Positions 20,631 to 32,900 are shown, counted from the stretch's first letter. The stretch is DNA of 64,000 nt from Acanthosepion esculentum (GCA_964036315.1 OZ038488.1:66845842-66909841); one strand, 5' to 3'. Program-made: numbers and translations. The notes: generated from the sequence alone by a model not told the origin.

Positions 20631-21700
20631 CATTATCAGTGATTCCACAAAAGCATATTAAGAATAAATTGACCAGATGTAATTGTAAAATATTTTATAA
20701 TATTCCTTTCAAGAATTAAACAAACAGGAAAATTTAATTTCTTATCAACAAAGTAAAAGAATGCTGAACTGTTATGTAATATCAATCCAACTATATGACA
20801 GTGAACGCTGGACGATTTTCACACAGATGAAAAAATCTGCCTCGTCAGTCATGTATCGAAAGATACATGATTGCCTAAGCGTGTATCACGCATGGCACAT
20901 AACTGACTGAATTATTAACACATTATCAGTGATTCCACAAAAGCATATTAAGAATAAATTGACCAGATGTAATTGTAAAATATTTTATAATATTCCTTTC
21001 AAGAATTAAACAAACAGGAAAATTTAATTTCTTATCAACAAAGTAAAAGAATGCTGAACTGTTATGTAATATCAATCCAACTATATGACAGTGAACGCTG
21101 GACGATTTTCACACAGATGAAAAAATCTGCCTCGTCAGTCATGTATCGAAAGATACATGATTGCCTAAGCGTGTATCACGCATGGCACATAACTGACTGA
21201 ATTATTAACACATTATCAGTGATTCCACAAAAGCATATTAAGAATAAATTGACCAGATGTAATTGTAAAATATTTTATAATATTCCTTTCAAGAATTAAA
21301 CAAACAGGAAAATTTAATTTCTTATCAACAAAGTAAAAGAATGCTGAACTGTTATGTAATATCAATCCAACTATATGACAGTGAACGCTGGACGATTTTC
21401 ACACAGATGAAAAAATCTGCCTCGTCAGTCATGTATCGAAAGATACATGATTGCCTAAGCGTGTATCACGCATGGCACATAACTGACTGAATTATTAACA
21501 CATTATCAGTGATTCCACAAAAGCATATTAAGAATAAATTGACCAGATGTAATTGTAAAATATTTTATAATATTCCTTTCAAGAATTAAACAAACAGGAA
21601 AATTTAATTTCTTATCAACAAAGTAAAAGAATGCTGAACTGTTATGTAATATCAATCCAACTATATGACAGTGAACGCTGGACGATTTTCACACAGATGA
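20541..21700. repeat. Four tandem 290-bp units across a SINE-LINE junction
   Basis: The block starting AAAAATCTGCCTCG recurs at 20541, 20831, 21121 and 21411, exactly 290 bp apart, and the array ends where the LINE continues at 21701. Units look identical. Each joins the last 90 bp of the family S SINE, about 115 bp of AT-rich DNA and about 80 bp of RTE-like LINE ORF. Confidence 0.95.
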
Positions 21701-21850
21701 AGAGGAGACTTGAGGCAAGAGATGTGGTTCTACAAAAGGATGCTAAGAATGTTATGGGTAGAGCATGTGAGAAACAAGGAAGTTTTAAGGAAAATAGTAA
21801 CAAAAAGGACACTTGTATTTTAAAAAATGATTGGAGAATATACTTATATA
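21620..21850 (+). mobile_element. RTE-like LINE C-terminal fragment
   Basis: The frame reads LNCYVISIQLYDSERWTIF, MKRRLEARDVVLQKDAKNV, then decays. This is the segment following the RT thumb in the dominant LINE family. It is truncated at the 3' end by AT-rich sequence. Confidence 0.75.
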
Positions 21851-22094
21851 TTCTAAGAAAAAAATGGAACATTTATAACTATTGTAAGTATATTTTTAAA
21901 AGTAATATATATTCTATACATTTCTTATCATATATAAATATATTGACGCCTATAACAGAAAGTAGTTTGCTTGCTGATTTGGTAAACAAGCATTTGAAAT
22001 AAGTATTGATTTTGTCTTTCATATAGAACAAACAAAAGTAACTAATTTGATGAATCCAAATATGTAGCAATTAGATTTTACAAGCATACAATAC

Positions 22095-22260
22095 GGATTA
22101 ATACCAGAAGACGTACAGCGCTAGACCAGTTACAACTGAGTAGTAAGTTCCATCCTCATTAGATGCTCCCTACTTTCGGCCTTGTGCCACATGTAAGCTA
22201 CGCCTAAATCGCTACAGGAGATGTACTGTTAAGAAATCACATTCTTATCCATCTAACTCG
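22095..22260 (+). mobile_element. SINE, family T (CCTTGTGCCACATGTA tail)
   Basis: A tRNA-like head (decayed B-box AAGTTCCATCCTC) precedes a domain reading CGGCCTTGTGCCACATGTAA. The same domain occurs at 35455-35590 and in the GC-rich insertion at 31983-32187. Confidence 0.55.
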
Positions 22261-22469
22261 TAATCCTAATTGGTGGTTTGTGTTAAGATTTAATCTAAAG
22301 CCTTCATGAGGTTGTCACGAGTCACGTAACCCATTAAGGTCGTCGGGAACTTCATATACTGCAGCTATGGCAGCAATGATGCGTCTAAGGCAAGAAAGTA
22401 TGATGGAGCCCATTCCACTTCAAATTGGTTTTGAAGTCAGTTTCCCTTCTCTTAATCTAGTTATCACCT

Positions 22470-22640
22470 CAAGGTCAGCCCTACTATTTAACCCATAGCT
22501 CGAGGAGGAGATAGAAAATATGGATTCATACCTTTCCCAAGGGTGCGAAAATGAATGCAAAAAAACCTGGTTGGAATTCGAACTTGGCTCACTGGTTTCA
22601 CTTTCCAAGTTCCTAACCATTGCCCTATCCGAAAATCTTT
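22470..22640 (-). mobile_element. tRNA-derived SINE fragment
   Basis: On the minus strand CCAAGTTCGAATTCC marks a B-box, followed by the common body (CCCTTGGGAAAGGTATGA) and the AGCTATGGGTTAAA region also present in the 5S-tRNA family tail. Confidence 0.65.
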
Positions 22641-23024
22641 TACCGGTGGGGGGCGAGAGAGGGTCTCTTGTATTTTTTATTACGGTGTCATATTTAATGT
22701 TAGGTTAGTGTAGTTTATGAACAAATCTGCTGACAAATATATAGAAATAATTAAGATTTCTACGATTATTATTTTCAAAACATTTGTTGGAGAACATTAG
22801 AAGAGCTTATTATTTTATAGAGTTTTATGTACGGTATATAATGTTTTTTTCATTGGTCCATAATAGTGACGTCACTCACAGGCAGCTTGCAACACTCGTG
22901 ACATCGAGAATCATAGCATAAACGTGATCAAGAGGCGAGAAGAGGGAATTTATACGCTCTCAATTTAAGGTATCTTTCCAAAACCGTTTTCTTCCAGTAT
23001 TTGCTAGCGGACCCTTCTGCTTCT

Positions 23025-23455
23025 TCCTCATTTCACCTCACTCTTCTCACGACTTCTCCTTTCCTATCACACTCTCCTTCCTTATGCACACTCTCCTTCC
23101 CTCTCCGTACTTTCCTCCCTTATCCGCTCTCTCTTTCCATATCTGTGCCTTCCTTCCTTATCCGCGCTCTTCATCCCTATCCGCGCTCTTCATCCGCGAT
23201 ATCCTTCCCTATCCCCACACTCCTTCCTTATCCGCGCTATTCTTACTTTGCGCTCTCCTTCCTTATCCACGCTCTCTTTCCCTATCCACACCCCACTTCC
23301 TTATCCGCGATCTCCTTCCCTATATACACACTCCTTCCTTATCCGCACACTCCTTCCCTATCCGCATTATCCTTTCCTTTCCGCACCCTCCTTCCCTATT
23401 CACACACCCCTTCCTTATCCGCGGTCTCCTTCCTTATCCGCACACTCCTTTGTTA
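23025..23455. repeat. Pyrimidine-rich minisatellite
   Basis: About 20 imperfect units of CTCCTTCCCTATCCGC type, period near 18-23 bp, mixing TTATCCGCG and CTATCCACAC variants. The overlapping Ser/Pro-rich frames are artefacts of composition. Confidence 0.85.
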
Positions 23456-23459
23456 CGGT

Positions 23460-23895
23460 TAATTCAACTTTGTAATTTGATATGGCACTGTATGCTGGAC
23501 CACCGCCTCGCAGATGAAGAAGAGACTTAAACATAAAGGTGGTTCTACAGAAGGATGCTAGGATGCCATAGACCGAACCTGTGAATAACGAAGTTTTAGA
23601 GAAGATGGAAACAAAAACTAAACTTATACTTAACATAAGGAATAGACAGTTTAAATTCCTAGAGCACATAATGATGAAAGAGGGCTTGTAAAATCTGATA
23701 CTCACAGGACAGATTGAAGGCAAGAGAGACAGGAAAACCACGCATAACATACTTAGTAAGCTTGAGTAAATGAATGGCGGAACAAGGTTTGAGAAAAGAT
23801 AAAATTTATGAAGGGCTATAAAGGACAGGGAATTGTGGTGAACCATAATCGCCTACGTCGTGCAGGGACACGGCACATAGAATAATAAGAATGTC
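23460..23895 (+). mobile_element. RTE-like LINE 3' end
   Basis: Carries the ORF tail through the QFKFLEHIMMKEGL and DRELW-type segments to the conserved 3' terminus (CGTCGTGCAGGGACACGGCA). Frame breaks are frequent. Confidence 0.75.
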
Positions 23896-24149
23896 CTCTC
23901 ACCATATTTTCTCATCCTGACGTATTTATCTCCTTCGCTTAAATGATCTGCTAGCTGGAGTGGTCAGATACGCAAACAACAAGCCTACTTACTTTCTTTT
24001 AATGTCGCACTCCCTTAGATTTTACCAACCCTCCACAGCTTCCTTTTCCTTTAATATGAGTGAATTTTCATGACTCTTGAGAATTATAAAAATGGTTTCC
24101 TAGTACCTTCTCCACGGTTTTCAATTTAGAGTAACTCTTTTCTTAAACT

Positions 24150-24435
24150 GGCTGCCACCCAAGGCTCAAGAGCCACCCATGTAGAGAGTTACTGAATGAG
24201 GCGTGTGATATGAATGTAAGAGGCGGTAGAAGGAAGTGAAGATTATGAGGACGGTAGATAACCATTGACCCTTGGCTTGCAGAGGTTAAGATTATAATGT
24301 CCAAAGAAGCAAACATGCAGAAGTTTGTTCCACAAAGTAACTGTTCTCTGGAAAAAGCTGTATAAGTGAAATTTCCTCCTTGCAACTGAAATACGGAGGA
24401 GATGTGGATGATTCGACTCCGTGGAGATAGCATAT
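24150..24435 (-). mobile_element. CR1/Jockey-group LINE 3' end, divergent subfamily
   Basis: Aligns with 58360-58680 on the same strand (AACCATTGACCC versus AACGGTTGACCC, and AATTCCACA-type blocks). The minus-strand frame retains FSREQLLCGTNFC-like text matching the RTS.LWN motif of LINE tails only weakly. Confidence 0.5.
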
Positions 24436-24444
24436 AAGTTCTAG

Positions 24445-25505
24445 CTATTAGGTTGTCCAGACAATAATATTCAATTTTAGAATCAATTTTTATTACAGAA
24501 TTAATGTATTTAAACAGTTTTTAAATAAGTTTAAATAGCAACCCAGGGTATCTATACATTTCTGCCATCGGGTTACAAGGTCATTTATGTCTTTTCGATA
24601 AAACTGTAAAAGTTTGGATGCCAAGAAATCTTTGAATGCAGTTTCTGCACCATCTTTACAACGGAATATCTTTTGGCTTAAAACTGTTAAGATTCTTGAA
24701 AAAATGGCAGTCAATTGGTGAGAGATTAGGGGAATATAACAAAATCTCATATTCCAAGTTGGTGAGTTTCTGCAATATCATCCTGACAATATATGGCCGA
24801 ACATTGTCATGAAGCAGAATTGGACCTCGTTGATTAACCAGTGCCAGTTGGATTGTGATTAATTGAATGTGCATTTCACCCAGTTCCTGACATTAAACTT
24901 CGGCAGTGATGCTCTGGTCATATTCCATAAATTTGTAAAGGATAAGGCCAAGGGTGGACTACCAAACATTCTCCATAATCTTCTGCTACTGCAATTGTGG
25001 TTTTGGAAAATGTTTGGGACTTTCTTCATGATAAAGCCACTGAACCGATCGTTTACGATTGTCATAAAGGATCCACTTCACATCACGTCACTATTCGATC
25101 AAGAAATGGATCATTCGAATTTCAAAATGTCGAACACTTTGACATTACACTTTTCATTCGAAATCCATTTTTCTAGTTTCTTCACATTGCAGATTTTCTT
25201 GAGATGGCCGGACATTTTAGAAATGCGGGCACTCATTATCTAAGACATTTCTCCGACACGGAACTTTTGTTCGACTAGTGCTTTCAGATGTTAATTGTGA
25301 ATTGGAGATCAACGTCTTCTACAACTTTGATCCTCAAGGTTCGTATCCCCCGGCGGAACTTCAGAAATCAGCAGCGTACTGGTCGATCACAAGGAGATTT
25401 TTCACCCGAAGATCTGTTAAGGTTGGCAGCAGTTTAAGAGGCATTAAGATCAAGTTTGAACTCATGAAAAAAAAGGAAACACGTCTATTATTTTGCCACG
25501 TTTAA
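24445..25505 (-). mobile_element. mariner-family transposase relic
   Basis: Minus-strand frames give, in order, a helix-turn-helix remnant (decayed WFLKFRRG), VKKLEKWISNE, KWILYDNRKRSVQWL, LLHDNVRPYIVRMILQKL, LYSPNLSPIDCHFFKNL and a C-terminal tail. This is the order of HsMar/MOS-type mariners. The second and third catalytic Asp survive (LHD and SPID). At least five frame breaks abolish coding. A terminus-like TTAGGTTGTCCAGA lies at 24450. Confidence 0.85.
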
Positions 25506-25519
25506 GATGAAGGGTATAT

Positions 25520-26182
25520 AATGTTTTCAGTTAGATTCTGAAAGAGATTTACAATAATATATTAGAACGTAATTAAAGTTCTATTCTAAAATCGGACACC
25601 ATTTTCCAAATAAGCTAATAAGTTAAATCCTGAAAAAGATCGATATAAAATCAACAATGACACTTTAATCATTACAAATAAGTAATATATTTTTGTGCAA
25701 CTATTATAATAATATATCAGGACACAATTAAATAATTAAATAATATATTAGGACACAATTTTCCGAACAAACTAATAAGGTAAACTCTGAAAGAGATTGA
25801 CATAAGATTAGCAAAGATGACACTTTAATCATGGGTAATATATTTTTGTGTAACTATTATGTATAATGATGTATTAGAACACATTTAAAGTTTTATTCTA
25901 AAATGAGACATAACAGCACAATATGATGATCTGAACTGATAAAAATAAAGAATGGAGCTCATCTGAAGTTTGTTATATAAATAACGGTAGGGTTGCAACA
26001 TTGCGACTGTGGGTAAAGAGGTGGTAGAGTGGAATTATACCCAATAAAGAACTTATTCACACAGACAACTCGCACTGGAAATATTCTAACAAAACAAACT
26101 ATTACTAATCACCTATTATTTGGTATAGAACACCGCTGTAAAGTGAGAACATTGAAAGAGCCGACATATACCAGATTAACAA
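25520..26182. other. AT-rich spacer with an internal duplication
   Basis: GTAATATATTTTTGTG and ACACTTTAATCAT recur about 160 bp apart (near 25660 and 25825), suggesting an old tandem duplication. No gene. Confidence 0.55.
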
Positions 26183-26700
26183 CCAGGTACCCGTCCTGGG
26201 TATGACAATAAACTACATCCGCGTCCTGGGTAAGACGATAAACTACGTCCAACAGCAAGGCCTCTGATCAGGAGGTTTTGAGGAGCGTGGAACCACCTCT
26301 TAATTGCTGGTGTTCCCATGTCCACCCTGACCCGGAGTGGTAGCACCTGTTAGGGTCCCAGCTATGGGCAAATAGTTAACCCCGAAACTGAGGTAAAAAG
26401 CATTATAAAAGTGTAAAAATAGGTTTTAATACCAGAAATACTTTGTAAAAAAATTATTACCAGAAATAAATTTTTGAAGAAAAAAACTATTACCAGAAAT
26501 ACACTTTTGAAAAGATTTTAACCAGCAATACATTTTTAAAAATAATATTACCAGCTATACATTTTTGAGGAAAAAAATATTACCAGAAATAGATTTTTGA
26601 CAAAACAAAATATTAGCAGGAAAAAAAAAGTTGTCGGCATTGAATAACCCGTTGAGGTTGATATGCCGTAAAACACAACAAACCAAACCAAACCAACCAG
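26183..26700 (+). mobile_element. Short interspersed element, family U1, copy 2
   Basis: Best preserved U1 copy. The head has a partial tandem of CGTCCTGGGTAAGACGATAA, the body contains GGTCCCAGCTATGGGCAAAT, then about seven 30-bp AT-rich units of ATTACCAGAAATA type (26420-26640) and the terminus GGTTGATATGCCGTAAAACA. Confidence 0.7.
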
Positions 26701-26719
26701 GTGCATGTTAAAGAAAGGT

Positions 26720-27130
26720 GGTGTTTATCTCCACCTGTGGCAGACTGCGCAACTGAAATAAGTTAAGAATTTCAGCCACTTTGCTTTTTTGCTTTTTTTT
26801 TTTTGCATGTTGGAACATCCCCATGAGTGGCCAGGATGTTGGGGGGAATGTTCGCTTTTAAGTTAAGTATTAAGATTTTGTCATTAACACAACGATTAAC
26901 GACTTCCGAACAGCCTAGTCTACCCGATTTCATTCACAAAGTTTCGGTAAATCCGTGATATGGTTTTCGGACACTTCCCAATGGTGCCACATGCTAGGAT
27001 CGTCTTCCGAAGCCGATAATATCAAAGGTCAATTTCTTAAATTAATTCACAATTGTGAGATTCGATGCTCGTGTCTAATGCTCAGAACGCTAACGCTCTA
27101 AGCATCCAGTCACGGGTTAGACAAGATTAA
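26720..27130. repeat. Unclassified repeat U2, degenerate copy
   Basis: CCGAACAGCCTAGTCTACCC and GGACACTTCCCAATGGTGCC align with 62330-62420 in the same orientation at moderate identity. No ORF survives here. Confidence 0.4.
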
Positions 27131-27639
27131 ATTCAATCATTTTTTTTTTTTGCTTGTCGAAAACAGGAAAACTCCCTCGTTATAACATGCAATCATCTGG
27201 GTATATGAATAGTAGAAAAGGCTTATTCTGGGTAACTGGGCTGATCTGGTTGGTAAACTATAGGCCAAATGTTCGAGGCCACCCTCTGTATTTAATAATT
27301 AGTTTCGTAACTTCTTTAATTGAGTCCTATTAAGATGGAATACTGAAACTATTTAACACATTCGTGCATGACGTCCAATTTTTGAGGGAAGTGATTACTT
27401 AAAATTTATAAATCAGTCATTAGCCAGCAAGGTTGATTAAGGAAAAAGAGGTAAAATTTTAAGGAAACTTTACACAGTAATGGGTTAATTTCGTTATTAT
27501 TATTACTATTATTATTATTGAATATATTGAATATATGATAAAACCATCCAGGAAGTGGACGTCCTGAAGTAAGCTAGTAAATTTGTTTTAAAAAGGTACA
27601 CAACCATCAAAATTCAAGGTGTGACTCCTAAACATTTGG
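27131..27639. other. AT-rich spacer, nothing recognised
   Basis: Includes a short (TTA)n near 27493-27519. No gene. Confidence 0.5.
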
Positions 27640-27785
27640 GCTATAATGTATATCCGCCTATGTGGTAGTGAATGCTGGACAATTTCCTCACAGATGAAGA
27701 GGAGACTTGAAGCAAGAGAAAAAAAAGAAAAGCGTGCTGAACTGGCTAATGATGTAATATCAATCCGCCTATATTAGTGAATATA
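27640..27785 (+). mobile_element. RTE-like LINE fragments
   Basis: Two short overlapping pieces of the same ORF segment (ATCCGCCTAT at 27653 and 27766, CACAGATGAAGAGGAGACTT at 27688) lie in tandem, suggesting a local duplication. Confidence 0.65.
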
Positions 27786-28189
27786 TTATGTCACCATTTT
27801 CTGAAGAAATATATTTTTCTTACGGATTATACACATGGCAAGAGCCGAAGAATGGATCGGTCAAAACATCACGGTCGTTAACTCCGACTACTGCTGATTT
27901 CGCACAAATATTTATTTATCTCTAAAGAGCCAGTCTTGATTAGGCGTATTTGTTTCCTATCGTCGCATCTAACACAACAGTTGCTGGAATGATCTGATCG
28001 TCGCTGTCATATCAGTCCCGGGACTGCTGATCCGCTCTTCTGGTACAGGGGCAAGGGCCTACGAGTGAGCAACTCTGGTCTGTTTCATCATGCAAAGGGT
28101 GTCAGTTGCCGAAAATATTGAGAATGTTATTGATTCCTCTCACTGTTGTAGACAGTAAACATACGCAGCGATACATGTTATTAAGTAGA
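27786..28189. other. Unannotated spacer
   Basis: Slightly less AT-rich than its flanks, with no recognisable ORF or repeat. Confidence 0.45.
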
Positions 28190-29575
28190 CAAAACTTAGT
28201 CTTCTTCTCTGTGTCGTGTTCCTTCATGACGTGGGCGATCATGGCACTCCACAACTCCCTATCATTTATAGCCCCTAGCAATAATTGTCTTATCATTGCC
28301 TATTGCACTCCGTGTTCTACCATCCATTTCCACAGGTGGGTTACCCGCTCTTTCTCTTTGCCTTTCTTGCCTTCAATAGGCCTCGTGAGTGTTAAATTCT
28401 TCAAACCCTCATTATTTGTCCTAGAAATTTCAATTGCCTCTTTTTGATTTTAAGTGTCCTTTTTATTTCAATTTTCCTTAAAACTTTACCATTACTTACA
28501 TGTTCCGCCCAAGGTATTTTCAAGCATAATTTTTGACGTTAGTGATCCTGGCTTTTCTTAACTTCCTATCATTTGTATCTCTTAACAATGTATTACCTTT
28601 TCCACTCCCTTTTGTGCCATCCATTTACACTTGTGCGTTACTCGCTGTTTCATGGCTCTCCACAACATCCTATCATTTGTAGCCCTTAGCAATAATTGTC
28701 TTATTATTACCCATTCCACTCTGTGCTCTATCATCCATTTACACAAGTGGGTTATTCACTTTTTTACTTTGCCTTTCTTGTCTTCCATAGCTCTTGTGAG
28801 TGTCAAATTCGCCAAACCTTCATTATGTGTCTCAGAATTTTCAATTGTTTCTCTTTGATTTTAAGTATTTTTTTTATTACCTTTTTCCTCGAAACTTCCC
28901 CGTTGCTTACATATTCCGTCCACGGTATTCTCAAGCATTCTTCTATAGAATTACGACTCATTTGCCACGTCTACTCTTCAGCATTTACTGCCGTATAGTA
29001 GTATTTACACAGTAGTTCAGCCCCATTTTTTCTAATTAAATGTTCCTCTTTCTTAATACTTTGCTTACCTTTTTGGAAGGCATATTTCGCTATTCCAATG
29101 CGTCTTCGGATTTCTGTGCCACATTTTGCGTCATCTTTTAAAATACTTCCCAGATATTTAAATTTCTTTACTTGCCTGAGTTTCACATTTCCAATTGGTA
29201 GCTCGCACCATAGACTGTTTCTATTGTTTACAAACATACATTGTGTTTACACACAATTAGTGGTTAGTCCTTTCTTTTCGCTTTCTTTTGCCACATTCTG
29301 TATAAGATAGTGCAGTTTTCTTTCTATATCTACCATCAACACAGTGCCATATGCATATCTTATACTGATAAGGTTGTGCCTATCAAGAATACATCCCTGT
29401 AGGACTTCTAGTTCGCTTATGATTGCCTTACTCTAAAGGTTGAATAAATCCAGCGAGAAGACACATCCTTGTCTATTGCTCCTTTCTATTTTGTGTGACT
29501 AATTTTCTGTCCTTATCTCAGACGATTTACTCCTTGTAAAAGTTCTGGATCATTCTAATACCTTTCCCAAACAAA
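28190..29575 (-). mobile_element. RTE-like LINE with duplicated 3' end
   Basis: The 3' terminal text occurs at 28200-28560 and again at 28640-28990, so two truncated copies are stacked. The second continues into ORF sequence that translates as FKYLGSILKDDAKCGTEIRRRIGIAKYAFQ, the conserved LINE thumb-region block (28971-29237 minus strand). No complete ORF. Confidence 0.8.
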
Positions 29576-30109
29576 TGAAGCTTACCGTGCAATTCAAATT
29601 GATCTTTCCGTCTTGGCTATATAGCTTAATAAAACAAAAGACCAAGCGGAGAGAAGGTGATTATTTTAACCTTGCGAGGGGTGCCTAGAAAATCAATATT
29701 GAATATTCTGGCTTTTCAGAACGGCTGGAACACTGATCTCTGGCACAAGTTGGAAAGACATGATTATTTCGGGAAGGAAGTAGACCGCCATGCCAAGTGA
29801 TTCATTTGATGTTTATGCGTGTGGGCGGCTAATCGTCGAAGATTTAGGAGAAACACTTTAATTATACAGTTTCCCTGCTGGCCTTCTCCGTGCGAGAATT
29901 TGCCTTCTATGCCAGATATCGGCGATCGAGTTTCGACAATGGCTAGCTTCCAATTACTGACTTATAAGAATTCGCAGTCTGAACTTTCGCCTTGGAAATG
30001 TGGTGCTACGTATTGATTTCCCGCTTTTTATTACATCCTGTATTTGTGCACTTAATAAAATCTTCACTCCCTTTATCTAATGTCCTTGTTTAGGAAATAA
30101 ATAAACAAT
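29576..30109. other. Unannotated spacer
   Basis: No convincing coding potential. An AATAAAATC at 30054 could act as a poly(A) signal, but nothing else supports a transcript. Confidence 0.4.
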
Positions 30110-30250
30110 AACTTTGGCCTTGGTTGGCACTCAGTCTAGGAGAAAGACAACACTGAATTCAAAACCCCGGGCAGAAGGCAACGGGAATCACTTCGCTATC
30201 AAAGAAGTTATGGCAATTCGCAGATGTTAAATAAAGTGAAACGGTGGAGA
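30110..30250 (+). mobile_element. SINE family C central domain
   Basis: CAGTCTAGGAGAAAGACAAC and CTGAATTCAAAACCCCGG match the core shared with the other family C copies. The head is absent. Confidence 0.65.
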
Positions 30251-30409
30251 GCCATTATCGTATGCGTTCTGAAGGAATATGGTAATTAAAAAAATTTTTT
30301 TAAAAATATTTAGAATATTTTTATTCTATCAGGGAAAGGAATATTGCTCAAGATGCGAGGAATGAATTGGAGACGTCAGAATCTAGCAAGTTATAAATTT
30401 TAACTATCC

Positions 30410-30965
30410 GGCAAGTGTTTTAACAGACTACGGAAAATGTGACACCGAGATCCGAAAGCCTCTTTCACAATTCCAATGCAGTCGTGGAAGATACCTTCCA
30501 AATGCAGACTTAAGAAACCGGAATAATTCTTTAGAAACAAAGAGTGCTGAACTGCTATGTAATATCAATCCGCCCATATGGTATTGCAAACTGGACAATT
30601 TCCTCACAGATGAAGAGGAGAATTGAGGCATCAGAAATAGGTTTCTACAGAAGGATGCTGAGCATGTGAGCAGCGAGGATGTTTTAAGAGAAATGGACAT
30701 AAAAAAGACATTAGTACTTAGAATCAGAAAGAGATAGTTGAAATTTCTGGAACACATAATGAGGAAACAGGGCTTGGAGAATTTAACTCTCAAAATGTAT
30801 ACTGAAGGCAGGAGGGACAGAGAAAAACATGGAGTAACATACCTAATGAGCATGTCTTATGGGTTACAGACAGGGAGTGCGGGGATACTAAAGAGACAAA
30901 ATTTATTTAGAACTATAAAGATATGAATTTGTGGACATCCATTCCCGCCCACGTCCTGAAAGAAG
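30410..30965 (+). mobile_element. RTE-like LINE C-terminal fragment and 3' end
   Basis: Runs from a decayed CDTEIRK segment through LNCYVISIRPYG, QMKRRIEASE, KFLEHIMRKQGLENLTL to the 3' terminus (CCCACGTCCTGAAAGAAG). Several frameshifts. Confidence 0.75.
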
Positions 30966-31214
30966 ATTTGCTCAGTCATACTTCCATTCATTCCTGAATT
31001 CTAATAATTTAATTCTTTAATTTCATTTCATTTCCGATGTAAATTAATTGTAATGAATATACATTATATTCTAATAGCATTATTCTGTCAGCAACAGTTG
31101 CATTTATTCCAGACAATTAAAAATTATTTTTCTTAATTTTCGATAAAAAGAATATTGTCAAATTTTCTAAATTAAAAAAATTACAAATTACGTTTTTTAA
31201 TCAGTTTTTCTTAT

Positions 31215-31910
31215 ACCTGTCAGTCAATGTCCTGTAAGTGTTAAATTCTCCAAGCTCATTACGTATTCCAGAGATATTAATTGTCTCTCTGATTCTAAGT
31301 CGAAGTGTCATTTTTTTTTCCATTTTCCTTAAAATCTCCTCGTTGTTCCCATGCTTCGTCTATGATATTTTTAATATCCTTCTATAGAACAACTTCTGTT
31401 GTCTCAAAAGTCTTCCCTTTCACGTCGAGGTAATTGCTCAACATTCACTGCCATATCAGCGGACTGGTATTTCATATCAGTACATCACTCTTTCTTATGT
31501 TAATAACAAAATATTCCTGTCCCATAACATTATTGTTTAGCCTTTGTGGGCATCTTTTGCTATTTCAATGCACCTTCGGATTTCAGTGTCACGTCTGTCT
31601 TTTTACAATTAACGGATAGTCCTTTCTTCTTGCTTTCCTTTACTACCGTTATCTAAGAGTCCCTTCCGTTTTATTTCTTTTTTTTGTTAACACGGTGGCA
31701 TCTGTATATTTCATGTTGTTAACAGTGGTCCTACCGATAATAAATCCCGATAGGACTTCTAGTTCTTTTCGGATCGCCTCGCTTATATCCGGTGAGAGGA
31801 CACCTTCTTGTCAGAAAGGCCCTTTCTATTTTTTGTGTTTTTGCTCAATTTATTTTCTATCCGTATACAGGATGTATGGTCCCAGTAAAGAGTACTAGAT
31901 TATTCTAATA
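31215..31910 (-). mobile_element. RTE-like LINE fragment
   Basis: The plus-strand text follows the same order as 49015-50165: CAATGTCCTGTAAGTGTTAA, CATTCACTGCCATATCAG, CAATGCACCTTCGGATTTCA, then the GATAGGACTTCTAGTTC region. The minus-strand ORF is broken. Confidence 0.7.
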
Positions 31911-31982
31911 TCTTCCCCAAGTGATTTTTGAATCCTTAATCACTAGAATCTGCCGAGTAACTAACTTTATATGCAATCACAT

Positions 31983-32187
31983 AAGGGAATGAAAGTAATA
32001 TTTAGCCCCCCCCCCCAGGGCTACATGTGGCACAAGGCCGGGTTTAATGTAGGCTCGGCCAAAAACATTCCCTATTGGAACCCGTAAAAACGGGTGCAGG
32101 GACAGTCTACCTCCCCGAACGAGACTCGTCCGGGTTCCTCTCTGAGAGTTCGACCAAATAACTCGACGGGGCCAAGGGAATGAAAGT
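31983..32187 (-). mobile_element. GC-rich SINE insertion with 14-bp target duplication
   Basis: The direct repeat AAGGGAATGAAAGT at 31983-31996 and 32174-32187 brackets 177 bp. On the minus strand the insert starts GGCCCCGTCGAG, contains hairpins GAGTT/AACTC and CCCGT/ACGGG, then the family T tail (GGCCTTGTGCCACATGTAGC) and 11 G. The head is not tRNA-like to my eye. The insert is clearly more GC-rich than its flanks. Confidence 0.8.
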
Positions 32188-32639
32188 TTTGCCGTCTTTG
32201 TTATTGGCGTCTCTCTTTTAATATCCTAGGTTACATCTACATGGTTGTATTTAATCAAATAAGCAAGCACATTGTACACAGGAGTATACAAGCAGCGAAA
32301 AGGGTATATAATCATATATATATAGAGAGAGTGCCAAGAACGCCCGCCTACACGTCACGTTTTTCGCCACACCTGGAGCAAAAAGCAGCTTACCTACTTA
32401 TTAAGTTTCGTGGTTCGAGAGTTGCATATTTTACAACGGTTCCAATGGCCAATGTTCGTGCACAGGTAAAAAAATAAAGCTTCATCTACTGATTTTCAAA
32501 GTAGGCGGGCTCTTTTCATTCGAGAATTGGCGCAGAATAATCTTATGAAATCAAAAAATCTCCGACTGATGCCAAATGTCGCAGTTTCAGGCGTAGATAC
32601 TGTAGCTTCTGCAGTAGATATTTTTAATGGGTTGGAATT
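32188..32639. other. Unannotated spacer
   Basis: No gene. A 78-residue open frame at 32241-32477 has no recognisable domain. Confidence 0.4.
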
Positions 32640-32840
32640 GGTCAACAGCTTTTGAATTCAGCATTGTTTTTTTTCCTTGACTGGTTTTCAACCAAACGTA
32701 GACAACCCGGGCTGTCCTCCTATCATCACATAGCCTAGGGCAGATGAGTTGGATTTATGCCTTTCCAAACATATTTGTGTGAATTTGAACTCGGCACGCC
32801 AATCCCATTTTCGTGTCGATAACCACTACGTTATGTGCAC

Positions 32841-32850
<10 letters not shown>
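32640..32850 (-). mobile_element. tRNA-derived SINE, family C
   Basis: Plus-strand order is TTTTGAATTCAGCATTG (core), GACTGGTTTTCAACCAAACG, GATTTATGCCTTTCCAAA, then GTGAATTTGAACTCGGC, which is a B-box on the minus strand. Confidence 0.6.

Positions 32851-32899
<49 letters not shown>
32844..32899. repeat. (TATC)n microsatellite
   Basis: About 13 TATC units. Confidence 0.95.

Positions 32900-32900
<1 letters not shown>

Noticed and set aside
29819..30016. 65-codon plus-strand ORF
   Set aside because: Short, no motif, and bounded by repeat debris.
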